NCBI RefSeq assembly: GCF_016599855.1
Contig: NZ_CP067041.1
Coordinates: 5,208,001 to 5,272,000 of the forward strand
Direction of reading: 5' to 3'
DNA length: 64,000 bases
DNA from: Bradyrhizobium diazoefficiens
GTDB lineage: Bacteria > Pseudomonadota > Alphaproteobacteria > Rhizobiales > Xanthobacteraceae
Positions 52,505 to 61,700 of this stretch are shown here, piece by piece. The notes beneath the pieces were generated by a model. It saw only the letters and a list, made by a program, of their open reading frames with translations, searched no databases and was not told where the DNA came from. Position 1 is the stretch's first letter, and the number at the start of each line of letters is the position of its first letter. The position numbers and the translations under genes were made by a program.

Positions 52505-53695
52505 TCACTTCTTGGTCTTGCCGAGATCCTTGACGGCTTCAAAGGTCTGGAACTCGACATTGTAGAGCTCGCCGTCGACCTTTTCGACCTTGCGGATGTA
52601 GACGTTCTGGATGATGTCGCGCGTCTCCGGATCGATCGAGATCGGCCCGCGCGGGCTCTCCCACTTTTGGCCCTTCATGGCTTCGACCAGCTTGGTGCCG
52701 TCGGTATCGCCATTGGTCTTCTTCAGCGCTTCGTAGATCAGATGGATGCCGTCATAGCCGCTCACCGCCATAAAGCCGGGACGCGTGCCGAACGCCTTCT
52801 TGTAGGCGGCAACGAAGTCCTTATTCATCTGCGAGGGATGCGCGGCCGAGTAGATGTGTGCGGTCACGGTCCCGAGCACGGCATCGCCCATGTTGTTGAG
52901 AAGGTCGTCGTCGGTGACGTCGCCGGGGCCAATCACCCTGATGCCGGCCTTGTCGAGGCCGCGCTCGGCATATTGCTTCATGAAGTTGCCGCCCTGGCCC
53001 GCCGGCACGAATACGAAGATCGCGTCGGGCTTGGCATCCTTCATGCGCTGCAGGAACGGCGCGAAGTCGGGGTTGGCAAGCGGCGTCTTGACCTCTTCGA
53101 CCACCTCGCCACCGCCGGCGGTGAAGTGCGCCTTGAAGAAGTTGAGCGCGTCATTGCCCGGCGCATAGTCCGAGGTCAGCGTCGCCACCTTCTTGATGCC
53201 GTTCTTCACCGCCCAGTCGCCAATGATGGTCGAGGACTGCGCGAGCGTGAAGCTGGTGCGCACGATATAGGGTGAACGCTCGGTGATGATGGAGGTGCCG
53301 GCCGCCATCACGACTTCCGGAATCTTGGCTTGCGTCGCGAGTGGCGCGGCGGCGAGCGCGGCCGGCGTCACGCCGAAGCCGGCGATGAAATTGACCTTGT
53401 CGTTGACGATGAGTTCCTGCGCCGCGGTCTTGGTCTTGTCCGGGATCGCAGCATCGTCCTTGAGGATGATCTCGACCTTCTTGCCGGCGACGGTGTCGCC
53501 GTTCTGCTGCATGTAGAGCTTGATCGCGTTCTCGATCTGCTTGCCGGTCGAGGCCTGGCCGCCGGTCATCGGCAGGATCAGGCCGACCTTGACGGTGTCT
53601 TCCGCCTTGGCCGGTGCGACGGCAACGAGGCCGGCGACGGCGGCAATCGCGGTCGCCCAAGAGAACTTTTGAGAAAACTGTTTGCGTTCGAACAT
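52505..53695 (-). CDS. livK: ABC transporter substrate-binding protein, LivK type
   Basis: 396 residues. A signal peptide ends VAPAKA before EDTVKVGL. The type I periplasmic-binding fold follows, with VGLILPMTGGQASTGKQ, the hinge region GFGVTPAALAAAPLATQAKIP, and VSGYDGIHLIYEAL toward the end. This subgroup often binds aromatic or other organic acids rather than Leu/Ile/Val, so the substrate is open. It is the first gene of the liv cluster. Confidence 0.92.
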   Translation of the reverse strand: MFERKQFSQKFSWATAIAAVAGLVAVAPAKAEDTVKVGLILPMTGGQASTGKQIENAIKLYMQQNGDTVAGKKVEIILKDDAAIPDKTKTAAQELIVNDKVNFIAGFGVTPAALAAAPLATQAKIPEVVMAAGTSIITERSPYIVRTSFTLAQSSTIIGDWAVKNGIKKVATLTSDYAPGNDALNFFKAHFTAGGGEVVEEVKTPLANPDFAPFLQRMKDAKPDAIFVFVPAGQGGNFMKQYAERGLDKAGIRVIGPGDVTDDDLLNNMGDAVLGTVTAHIYSAAHPSQMNKDFVAAYKKAFGTRPGFMAVSGYDGIHLIYEALKKTNGDTDGTKLVEAMKGQKWESPRGPISIDPETRDIIQNVYIRKVEKVDGELYNVEFQTFEAVKDLGKTKK

Positions 53696-54225
53696 TAGAT
53701 GTCCCTCCCCTTCATTCCTGACTTTTTGTGCGCCGGACCGAGTGCCCGTCTTTGCCTCACCTTAACCCTCACACGAGCGATGTCGCGTCACATGGCGTCC
53801 CTCGCGCCTTCATTGTCAATCGGACGTTTGGCGACCATTCGGCGCAAGCCCTGCGTTCCGTTTGCTGACGGCGGGAAGCGATCTCGCGGTTACATCGGGG
53901 TAACCCGAGCCCCCCGATCTTGGCCGCTTTTCTTGGTCCCTTCCATTTGTACGGTTGTACAAATAAAATGGACCTGTCAACGAAAAAGCCCTTTCGCCAA
54001 CCAAGCCAGATCGTCGCGAGCCGCTGGCCATAGTCAAGCAAGGCAGAGCCAGCCGGTGGATGGAGGATTTCGTCTTTCATTTGCAGAATTAGGACACGGC
54101 GGGCCTGGTTTGGCTGTCTACGGTAATTTGTTACCCACCTCGAATAAGCCTATTTTACGTTGTTGAAGCTAGGCTTGCGACGCCGGCCTGACTGGCATCC
54201 AACGACCCAACGCGCGCGTACGATA
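53696..54225. other. Gap between livK and the lipoprotein gene
   Basis: 530 bases upstream of two divergent genes. It holds a perfect inverted repeat (53945-53964). An open frame of 155 codons across it has no homology I recognise, no signal of coding bias and no ribosome-binding site, so I do not call it a gene. Confidence 0.5.
53945..53964. promoter_or_regulatory. Perfect inverted repeat, possible operator
   Basis: ATTTGTAC-GGTT-GTACAAAT, eight-base arms around a 4-base spacer, in the livK upstream region about 250 bases from its ATG. TTGTAC..GTACAA sites are typical of GntR-family operators. The stretch around it is AT-richer, as in promoters. No regulator gene is nearby to test it against. 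Confidence 0.45.
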
Positions 54226-54510
54226 ATGCTCAAGCCTTTCCGCACCCTTCTGGTCCTCGCAGCACTCGCCGCGGGGCTGGCCGGCTGCGGCACCGTCAAC
54301 GAGAAGCTCTCCGCCAGCATGGGCGACTACGTCCCGCAATGGGCCGGGGGCTTGCCGGCGGACGCGCCGCCTCGGCCGGGCACGCCGCAATACGACGCCT
54401 ACATGAAAGAACGCGAGCGCAAGCGGCTGATGCCGGCGGCCGATCGCGAAAAGGAAGAGCAGGCGCAGAAGGGCGCGGCCGGGTCCACCTCGGGCGACGC
54501 GGTGCGCTGA
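54226..54510 (+). CDS. Small lipoprotein, unknown function
   Basis: 94 residues. A short signal sequence with LVLAALAAGLAGC forms a lipobox with Cys22 as the likely lipid-bearing residue. The mature part is polar, with WAGGLPADAPPRPGTPQYDAY and a charged tail. Similar small lipoproteins are widespread in Bradyrhizobium; I know no function. The ATG at 54226 is needed for a proper signal sequence. Confidence 0.75.
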   Translation: MLKPFRTLLVLAALAAGLAGCGTVNEKLSASMGDYVPQWAGGLPADAPPRPGTPQYDAYMKERERKRLMPAADREKEEQAQKGAAGSTSGDAVR

Positions 54511-54518
54511 GCTTTTCC

Positions 54519-54621
54519 CGTCATTCAGGGCGATGCGTCAGCATCGAACTATGGTGCGCAGTTGCGCACCTGAGAATCCCGAGAATTCGGGTTCGCCTCT
54601 TCGAGGCGCCCCGGAATGACG
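54519..54621. repeat. Dispersed palindromic repeat, family B, copy 2
   Basis: Ends are CGTCATTC and GAATGACG. It shares TCCC/GAGAAT, CGGGTTCGC and GGCGCCCCGGAATGACG with 42625-42717. It lies in the gap between the convergent lipoprotein and purU genes. Confidence 0.8.
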
Positions 54622-54626
54622 ATGTC

Positions 54627-55490
54627 CTAATCCACGAACACCACAGTCTTGCGGCCGTTGAGGATGACGCGGTCGTCGAGATGATAGCGGATCGCACGCG
54701 CCAGCACACGACGCTCGATGTCGCGGCCCTTGCGGACCAGATCTTCCGGCGTGTCGCGATGGCTGATGCGCTCGACGTCCTGGTCGATGATCGGGCCTTC
54801 GTCGAGATCGCGGGTGACGTAATGAGCGGTGGCGCCGATCAGCTTGACGCCGCGCTCATAAGCCTGGTGATAGGGCTTTGCACCCTTGAAGCCAGGCAGG
54901 AACGAGTGGTGGATATTGATGCAGCGTCCGGACAGCTTGGCTGATAGGTCGTCAGACAATATCTGCATGTAGCGGGCGAGCACCACAAGATCGGTCCCGG
55001 TCTTGGCGACGAGATCGAGGATCTGCGCCTCCTGCTCGCGCTTGCTCTCCTTGCTAACAGCCAGATAGTGGAACGGGATCTCGGCGAAATCGAGCCCGGC
55101 GTAGACCTCGCGCGGATGATTGGAGACGATCGCAGCCAACGTCATCGGCAATTCGCCGGTGCGCCAGCGGTAAAGGATGTCGACCAGGCAATGATCGGAC
55201 TTCGATACCAGCAAGATCACCTTGCGATGCGCGGCGCGGTCGCGCATCTGCCACTCCATGCCGAAACGCTCGGCGATCGCGGCAAAGCCGGTCTGGAGCG
55301 CCGCCAGTTCCACGGCGAGATCGGCCGCGGTGAACACCACGCGCATGAAGAATTTCTTGGTCTCGACATCGTCGAACTGCTGGGCGTCGAGAATGTTCTG
55401 CCCGGAGTTCGCCAGGAAAGTCGATACCGCCGAAACGATGCCGGGACGATCCGGACAGAACAAGGTCAGAACGTATTGATGATCGGGCAT
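54627..55490 (-). CDS. purU: Formyltetrahydrofolate deformylase PurU
   Basis: 287 residues. An N-terminal ACT domain ([16 protein letters not shown], about 8-90) precedes the formyltransferase-like domain with [17 protein letters not shown] (catalytic Asn and His) and [14 protein letters not shown] (catalytic Asp). It hydrolyses 10-formyl-THF to THF and formate and thus balances one-carbon pools. The ACT domain usually senses glycine and methionine. It stands alone. Confidence 0.95.
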   Translation of the reverse strand: MPDHQYVLTLFCPDRPGIVSAVSTFLANSGQNILDAQQFDDVETKKFFMRVVFTAADLAVELAALQTGFAAIAERFGMEWQMRDRAAHRKVILLVSKSDHCLVDILYRWRTGELPMTLAAIVSNHPREVYAGLDFAEIPFHYLAVSKESKREQEAQILDLVAKTGTDLVVLARYMQILSDDLSAKLSGRCINIHHSFLPGFKGAKPYHQAYERGVKLIGATAHYVTRDLDEGPIIDQDVERISHRDTPEDLVRKGRDIERRVLARAIRYHLDDRVILNGRKTVVFVD

Positions 55491-55650
55491 GACTGTTGAA
55501 GAGATGGCTCTTGATGAAGGTTCGTGCAGGCCTGCGGAACGACCCGCGATTTGCGCCCTGCTCTAGCATCGACGCGACCCTTGCGCCAATCCCGACGACG
55601 GAGTCAGGATGAATGGTCCATTGCGATTTTTGACTGATCGGAGCACGCCC

Positions 55651-56490
55651 ATGGCCGACCGTTTGAACGGCACCCGCATCCTGATCCTGGAAAGCCGCGA
55701 GGAGGCGCAGTTCTCAAAACTCCTGACCGAGCAAGGCGCCGAGGTCGTGCAATGCCCGATGTTCACCATCCAGGACGCGCCGGACCCCGTCCCGGTCGAG
55801 GCCTGGATCCGCCGTGCCATCGACAAGCCGCTCGACGACCTCGTGCTGATGACCGGCGAAGGCCTGCGGCGGATCATGAAGCTCGCGCGCGCACGCGGGC
55901 TCGACCAAGCTTTCGTCGCAGCGCTGGCCAAATCGCGAAAATTCACTCGCGGCCCGAAACCCGGCAAGGCGCTGCGCGAGATAGGACTTGAGTCGCAGCA
56001 GACCACGGAGAAGCCCACCACCGAAGGGGTGATCGAGATGCTGAGCAAGATCGACCTCAGGGGTCGCCGCCTCGGTCTCCAGCTCTATCCCGACAAGGAC
56101 CACAGTGCGCTGATCGGGGCGCTTTCAGCGCAAGGTGCCGAGCTCGATACCGTGCTGCCTTATGCCTACGATTCCAAAGCAGCCGACGCCAACATCGTCG
56201 CCGCTATCGACCACATGGCGCAGGGACGGATCGACTGCATCGCGCTGACCAACCTCGGCCAGGTCCGCCGCTTGATCGAAGCGGCGAACGCCGATGGCAG
56301 CGAGGCGAAGTTGCGCAAAGGGTTCGAGCGGACGCTGATTGCGTCGGTGGGACCGGCAGTATCAGCCGAACTCGCCGGACATGGCTTGCGCGCCGACATC
56401 GTACCGCCGGAGGACGCCTATTTTATGCGGCCGCTGATCTCGGCCATAGCGGCCGCGCTCGCGAAGAAGTGGCCCGCGCAAGAAGCGTAA
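55651..56490 (+). CDS. Uroporphyrinogen-III synthase (HemD) family protein
   Basis: 279 residues. The two-domain HemD pattern is present: ILILESREEAQFSKLLTEQG, DDLVLMTGEGLRRIM, then LRGRRLGLQLYP and VLPYAYDSKAAD (second lobe), and DCIALTNLGQVRRLIEAA. HemD closes hydroxymethylbilane to uroporphyrinogen III. It is not next to hemC, and the usual S/TSxxAV block reads TGEGLR/TNLGQV, so it may be a divergent paralogue. GGAG stands 7 bases before the ATG. Confidence 0.75.
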   Translation: MADRLNGTRILILESREEAQFSKLLTEQGAEVVQCPMFTIQDAPDPVPVEAWIRRAIDKPLDDLVLMTGEGLRRIMKLARARGLDQAFVAALAKSRKFTRGPKPGKALREIGLESQQTTEKPTTEGVIEMLSKIDLRGRRLGLQLYPDKDHSALIGALSAQGAELDTVLPYAYDSKAADANIVAAIDHMAQGRIDCIALTNLGQVRRLIEAANADGSEAKLRKGFERTLIASVGPAVSAELAGHGLRADIVPPEDAYFMRPLISAIAAALAKKWPAQEA

Positions 56491-56495
56491 GGGTC

Positions 56496-57941
56496 CTACG
56501 CGCGCACGACACGATACACGCTGGCGCTTCCTTCGACGCCGCGAAGAGGCGCATCAAACACTGCGATTGAATGCCCGGAAAGGAGATCGCTCACTCCCGG
56601 CGCTGAATACAGCGCCTCCGAGATACAAATTTCGCCCGCGTCCGCCAGCGACTGCACACGCGCGGCAACATTCACGGTCTGGCCGAAATAATCGAGATTG
56701 TCGTTCAGCGTTACGGCGATGGAAGGGCCGCAATGGGCCCCAATCTTCAGGATGATGCTCGGATCGCCATGCTCGGAGTTGTGGCGTTCAATTTCTCCCA
56801 GCATGTGGAGCGCCGCCGAAACCGCGTCCGTCGGACGAGAGAAGACAGCCATGACCGCGTCCCCAATCGTCTTGACGATGGCCCCGGAATGTTCCTGGAC
56901 GGTCGCTCCGAGCAGGGCAAAGTGTTCGCGGACCAGCGCATAGGCATTGAGATCGCCGAGCCGTTCGTACATGGCGGTCGAACCTTTGATATCCGTGAAC
57001 AGCAAGGTCACCTGCCGGATACCCAGCCCCTCCCTTTCGTCCACGCGTTCTGACCGGAACAGGCGCCGAAACGTCTGTCGCGCAAGCAACATCCCACCAG
57101 ACATGTAGGGATCGAACTCAAGCGGCGGTTTGATCGTTTGAGCCAGAACTTCAGGCGGCCAATTGATCAGCAGCAAGGAGCCTCGCACGGCTCCGCGATT
57201 CTCCGCTTCGATAACGACGGGACCGGGCGGTACTGCGGCGAGCGAAGAAGAAAAACGCTGCCCATCGTATCCAATTCGCAAGATTGTCGGCGTGGTCGTC
57301 GGCTCGCCGGCCACAGCAACGACGAACGCAGCCTGGGTTTGAACATTGACCCCCGCCAGAGCGCCGGGACCGAGTTCGCAACGAATGGTCGTGGTCCCGC
57401 CTGGCGGCAAGAACGAAAGGCCGCGAACGAACGCATGCAAATAGTCGAGAAATCGGATTTGCTGGCCTGGTATCCGCGCGTCATTCAGAAATCGAAGCTT
57501 CCAATGAAAATCCTCGACTGAGAGGGAATCAGGATCATGGAACGGCAGGCGCCGAAGCTGCGGCGACACCGTAAACGTGACCTCTATGAAGTCGTCGAGA
57601 TCAGTTTCACCAGTGACGTCGCACAAACCGCAAACATAGTGGGTCTTGAGCGTGCGCAAGGCGCCGAAGCTCTCGAGCACCATGCCGGATTGGGGACAGA
57701 CAACGTCCCAGCTCATGTCGAATAGCCCGCATCTCGTCGCGTAGAGAAACAGGTCTATACTTTCCGGCTCCGCTATGGCGCGGTCGCGCGCGAATGCCAG
57801 AGGATTGACGCGGTAGAGCGATAAATCGTCACCGCCCCTGATGAGCGTTTCGAATTTGGAGATCACACGGGGGCTCCAGGATCGGGCCCGCTCGATCTCG
57901 GTCATCTTGCTTTCGAGGAGCGTTTCCTGAATGTCGGTCAT
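56496..57941 (-). CDS. DUF5939-class III adenylate/guanylate cyclase
   Basis: 481 residues. The first 290 form a DUF5939-like region with Cys pairs (VCPQSG at 82, CGLC at 104-107) that look metal-binding. The cyclase domain starts at VTLLFTDIKGST; Asp317 and Asp361 (in GDAVMAVF) bind the two metals, and NVAARVQSLADAGEI is the conserved C-terminal block. The product is probably cAMP. No membrane segment is seen. It is convergent with the HemD-like gene with a 5-base gap. Confidence 0.88.
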   Translation of the reverse strand: MTDIQETLLESKMTEIERARSWSPRVISKFETLIRGGDDLSLYRVNPLAFARDRAIAEPESIDLFLYATRCGLFDMSWDVVCPQSGMVLESFGALRTLKTHYVCGLCDVTGETDLDDFIEVTFTVSPQLRRLPFHDPDSLSVEDFHWKLRFLNDARIPGQQIRFLDYLHAFVRGLSFLPPGGTTTIRCELGPGALAGVNVQTQAAFVVAVAGEPTTTPTILRIGYDGQRFSSSLAAVPPGPVVIEAENRGAVRGSLLLINWPPEVLAQTIKPPLEFDPYMSGGMLLARQTFRRLFRSERVDEREGLGIRQVTLLFTDIKGSTAMYERLGDLNAYALVREHFALLGATVQEHSGAIVKTIGDAVMAVFSRPTDAVSAALHMLGEIERHNSEHGDPSIILKIGAHCGPSIAVTLNDNLDYFGQTVNVAARVQSLADAGEICISEALYSAPGVSDLLSGHSIAVFDAPLRGVEGSASVYRVVRA

Positions 57942-58063
57942 TGTACGCCCGGGTCATTACGTTCGTCATGTGCAGGCGTGGCCGGCAAAGTGGCGGCTGC
58001 ACCTCACGCGCACAGGCCCGTTCGTCTGCGGCCAAGGGCAGCACGCCAACCAAGCGGCGACGC

Positions 58064-58744
58064 CTAGCCTGCCACCTGCGAAGCGGCCGACATCAACTCC
58101 TGCGGGCTCGGCATCCCGAACATGCGCTGGCCGCCTTCAGGCACCTCGGTAAAAGTCCAGCGTACGACCCCTTCCCGATCGAGCAGGAACTGGCCGAACA
58201 GCTGGCCCTGGCCGGTTGCCGCCATGCGCTGATCTGCTTCCATCATCTCATAGCCATCCTTGTTGTTGAGATGCTCGGCAGCCGCCAAACGATTCATCGG
58301 TCCGGGCAATTCGCCAGGGATGTCGACCTGCATGCTCATCACCACGTCCATGCCCACCTTGCGCGGCCACTCGGTTTCTTTCTCGGTGAACTCGATATTG
58401 GGCAGGCCGAACGCGCGGTGCGAGACCCGCTCGGGATCGGATGCGGCGAGCAGATTGGGTAATGGATGGTACCGGAAGTAGAGCCGCGCCCGATCGATCG
58501 GCGTGTTGACGACGGTGAGACTTTCGACGCCCTTCCCGCGCAGGGCTGCATCGAGCTGCGCCTGCGCCGCAATATGGCGGCGGCAGAACGGGCAGTGCAG
58601 GCCTCGAAACAGGCCGACCAATATCGGACTGTGCCCGCGAAAATCCTCGAGTGCTACCTTCCCTTCGCGCGTGATCGCGTCCAGCACGATGTTGGGTGCG
58701 CGATCGCCCGGTTGCAGCGGTCCATCGACATGATGTTCTGACAT
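58064..58744 (-). CDS. Peroxiredoxin-like (AhpC/TSA) protein
   Basis: 226 residues of thioredoxin-fold redoxin type. GDRAPNIVL begins the fold, and LFRGLHCPFCRRHIAA carries a CxxC pair (Cys51 and Cys54) at the peroxidatic position. The normal AhpC/Tpx Thr-x-x-Cys is replaced, so it is nearer to the PRX-like or alkyl hydroperoxide reductase/thiol oxidase subgroup. It probably reduces peroxides or acts as a thiol oxidoreductase. The large cyclase gene lies upstream, not downstream; its stop is 21 bases from this start on the same strand. Confidence 0.8.
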   Translation of the reverse strand: MSEHHVDGPLQPGDRAPNIVLDAITREGKVALEDFRGHSPILVGLFRGLHCPFCRRHIAAQAQLDAALRGKGVESLTVVNTPIDRARLYFRYHPLPNLLAASDPERVSHRAFGLPNIEFTEKETEWPRKVGMDVVMSMQVDIPGELPGPMNRLAAAEHLNNKDGYEMMEADQRMAATGQGQLFGQFLLDREGVVRWTFTEVPEGGQRMFGMPSPQELMSAASQVAG

Positions 58745-58765
58745 GGTTGAACTCCTTCACACGAC

Positions 58766-61700
58766 CTAGTCAAGAAATGGCAATACAATCAGTCCGGCGG
58801 GATCAAGCCCATGCCTGGTGCAGACATCATCGGCCAGCGCGAAATACCGCTCGGCTTCGGGCATGTCGCCGCGATCAAGGTTCAGCGTCGCGAGACCATC
58901 ATAGCATGGAAAGAGCTGCTGCGGCTCGCCGGTTTCGCTCGCGACCTCGATGGCCTCATTGTAGCAGCGGGCGGCCTGATCGGGCCGCAAATGGCATTGA
59001 TGGATTTGCCCGAGCACGATCAGGGGTACGGGGAGATGCTCGCGCTGATCGAGCGCACGGTCGATCTCGATTGCCTTTTCGGCAGCCGGCACACCTTTGT
59101 CGGTGCACTTGTCCGTGAAGGTGCAACAGGCAACCGCAAAATTAGCGAGAAGACGTGCCTGGAACCCAAGATCGCCAATACGATGGGCAACGTCCAGTCC
59201 GCGCCGGCAAACCTCCATGGCTTGCGCCGGGTCGACAATCGTGTAGAGCACGCCGAGATTAGTGTAGCCGCGGCAGGCCACATTGAGAAGGCCGGCGGCT
59301 TCGGCTGCTGCGACACTTTGCTCCACCTCGCGCACCGCATCCTGGTGTCGTCCAAGCCGCGCCAGTGCAACTCCCTTGGTGTTGAGAGCCTCCGCAATCG
59401 CGCGCGCCGCCTCGAGTCGGGTCTGCTCGTCCGCGGCCGCCGGCGCGGATCGGGCATAGCCAAGCGCCTCGTCAGCCCATCTCGCGGCGGCCATATGATC
59501 GCCCATGCGAAAGGCCAGACGGCCTCGCTCCTGCGAGAGGTGCGCCCACTCGATGGGCGCTTCGGCCCCTCCAAGCCGTTCAGCCGCCTCGGCGTAATGC
59601 GTCTCGGCCTTGATCCGCTTGCCGGCGTCCCACAACAAGCGGCCAAGCTTGCGAAGAATTCGCGCTTCGCCGATGCGATCCGCTGCGGCGCGGTGCCCCT
59701 CCAGCGCACTCTGGTAGTGCTCCTCGGCCGTGTTGCGATGGCCGGCCGCGCCACAGAGATCCGCGATCCGCTCGTACAGAACCAGCCGCTCCGGGTCGCA
59801 TTCGCCATCGGTCAACAGCACTGCGAGGGCCTGTTGATAGAGACGGATGGCATCATCATTGGCATAGGTCGCGCGTGCGCGATCGCCGGCGGCGCGCAGA
59901 TAACGCGCGCCTTTCGGCTTGTTCGCGCTGAGGCTGAAGTGATGTCCGAGCAGGACGAGGTCTTCGAGCCGCTCGGGCTCGCTGCCATAGAGACGCTCCA
60001 GCGCGGCACCAATCCGTCCATGGAGTTCGATCCGGCGCTGCAAGAGTAGGTTTTGATAGATCACGTCCTGAAGCATGGTCTGCGTAAAGCGGTAGGATCG
60101 CAGCGAGATCGAGTTCGAGCCCGCGACCTCCTCGACGATCTCGGCGTCGCACAGAAGTTCGAGCCCTGCCTCCACCTTCGCCCGCTCTGTTGCCGCCGCA
60201 ACGAGGAGAGCCACATCAAAGCGCGGCCCGATCACCGCGGCCTCCTGCGCCAGCCGGCGCACCTCATGCGGCAGCCGATCCAGCCGGGCCAGCAACAGAG
60301 CCTGAATGCTCGCCGGGATATCGGCGGCGGCCTCACCGGACTTGATCCGCCACTGCGAGCCGTCGCGCTCGAGGGCGCCAGCTTCGATGAGACCGCGGAT
60401 GATTTCCTCGAGGAAAAGCGGATTGCCGCTCGCGCGCTCCAGGATGCGACTAAACAGACTTCCCGGCGGCTCACGCCAACCGTGACTGAAAAAAGCCGCG
60501 AGCAGCTTTTGTCCGTCAACGTCACCGAGCGGAGGCAATCGGATGGTTGTGTGGCTGATCCGGCCCGAACCGAACTGATCCAGCTCCAGCATTGGCCGAT
60601 GCGTAAACAACAGCATCAGCCGCGTGCGCTCCAACCGGTCCATCAGGAAGCGCAGCGCTTCGAGAGACACGGCATCGGCCCAGTGCAGATCCTCGACAAT
60701 GATCAGAAGCGGTGACGAGGCCAGGCGCCGTTCGAAAACCGTCCGGATCGCAAAGAATATCTGTCGCCGAAGCTGTTCGGGTTCGACATGCCTGAGCACG
60801 GTGTCCGGGCCGCCGAGGCCGAGGACGTGGACATAGAGCGGCATCAGCCGCTCTGCCTCTTCGGCCGCAAGGCCAAGCTCCGACAGCGCTTCGGCCAGGC
60901 GGGCCTCAGCCTCCACGGCGCTGGCCTTCTGCGCGATGCCATAGGCGCTGCGCAGCACTGCGGCGAGCGTGCCGTAGGATTGTTCGCCGAGCGGCGAGCA
61001 CACGGCCTGCCGGATCGCCACACCTTCGAAGCGCCCTTCGTCGCGGATACGGGCTACGAATTCGTTCACCAGGCGCGTTTTGCCGATGCCCGCTTCGCCG
61101 ACCAGCCGCACCAGTTGCGCCGCGCCGCCGCACGCGCGATCGAGGCTGCCGATCACGCGAGCAAGCTCGGCCTCGCGGCCGATCAGGGGCGCACTGAGGC
61201 CCAGCGTGTCGAGGCCTCGTGCCGCGCGCGGCATGTCGAGCGGCCCCTTGAGGCGATGGACCAGGACGCTGCCCATCTTGCCCTTGAGCGAGACCTCACC
61301 AAGCGATTCATACGAGAATGCATGCCGGGTCAGGCGGTAGGTCAACGGCCCGATCAGCACCTCGTCCGGCGGCGCCATTGACTGCAATCGCTGGGCGGTA
61401 TTCACCGTGTCGCCGATCACCGAGTAGGATTTGGCAACGCCCACCCCCAGTCCGCCCGCGACCACGTGCCCGGTATTGATGCCAATATGGAGCAATAGCG
61501 GTGCGCCGGCATAAACCTTTGCACGGTCACTGAGCCGCTCAGTCCGCTTGATCATGTCGAGGGCAGCGCGGACCGCCCGCTCCGGATCGTCCTCGTGCGC
61601 AGCCGGCGCACCGAACAGCGCCAGCAGCGCGTCGCCGATGAATTTGTCCACGAAGCCGCCAAAGCCTTGCACTGCGGCCGTCAGCTCCTCAAACAATTCG

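Noticed and set aside
53699..54166. A 155-codon frame between livK and the lipoprotein gene
   Set aside because: Mixed composition, no family resemblance, no ribosome-binding site, and it overlaps the likely liv promoter region.
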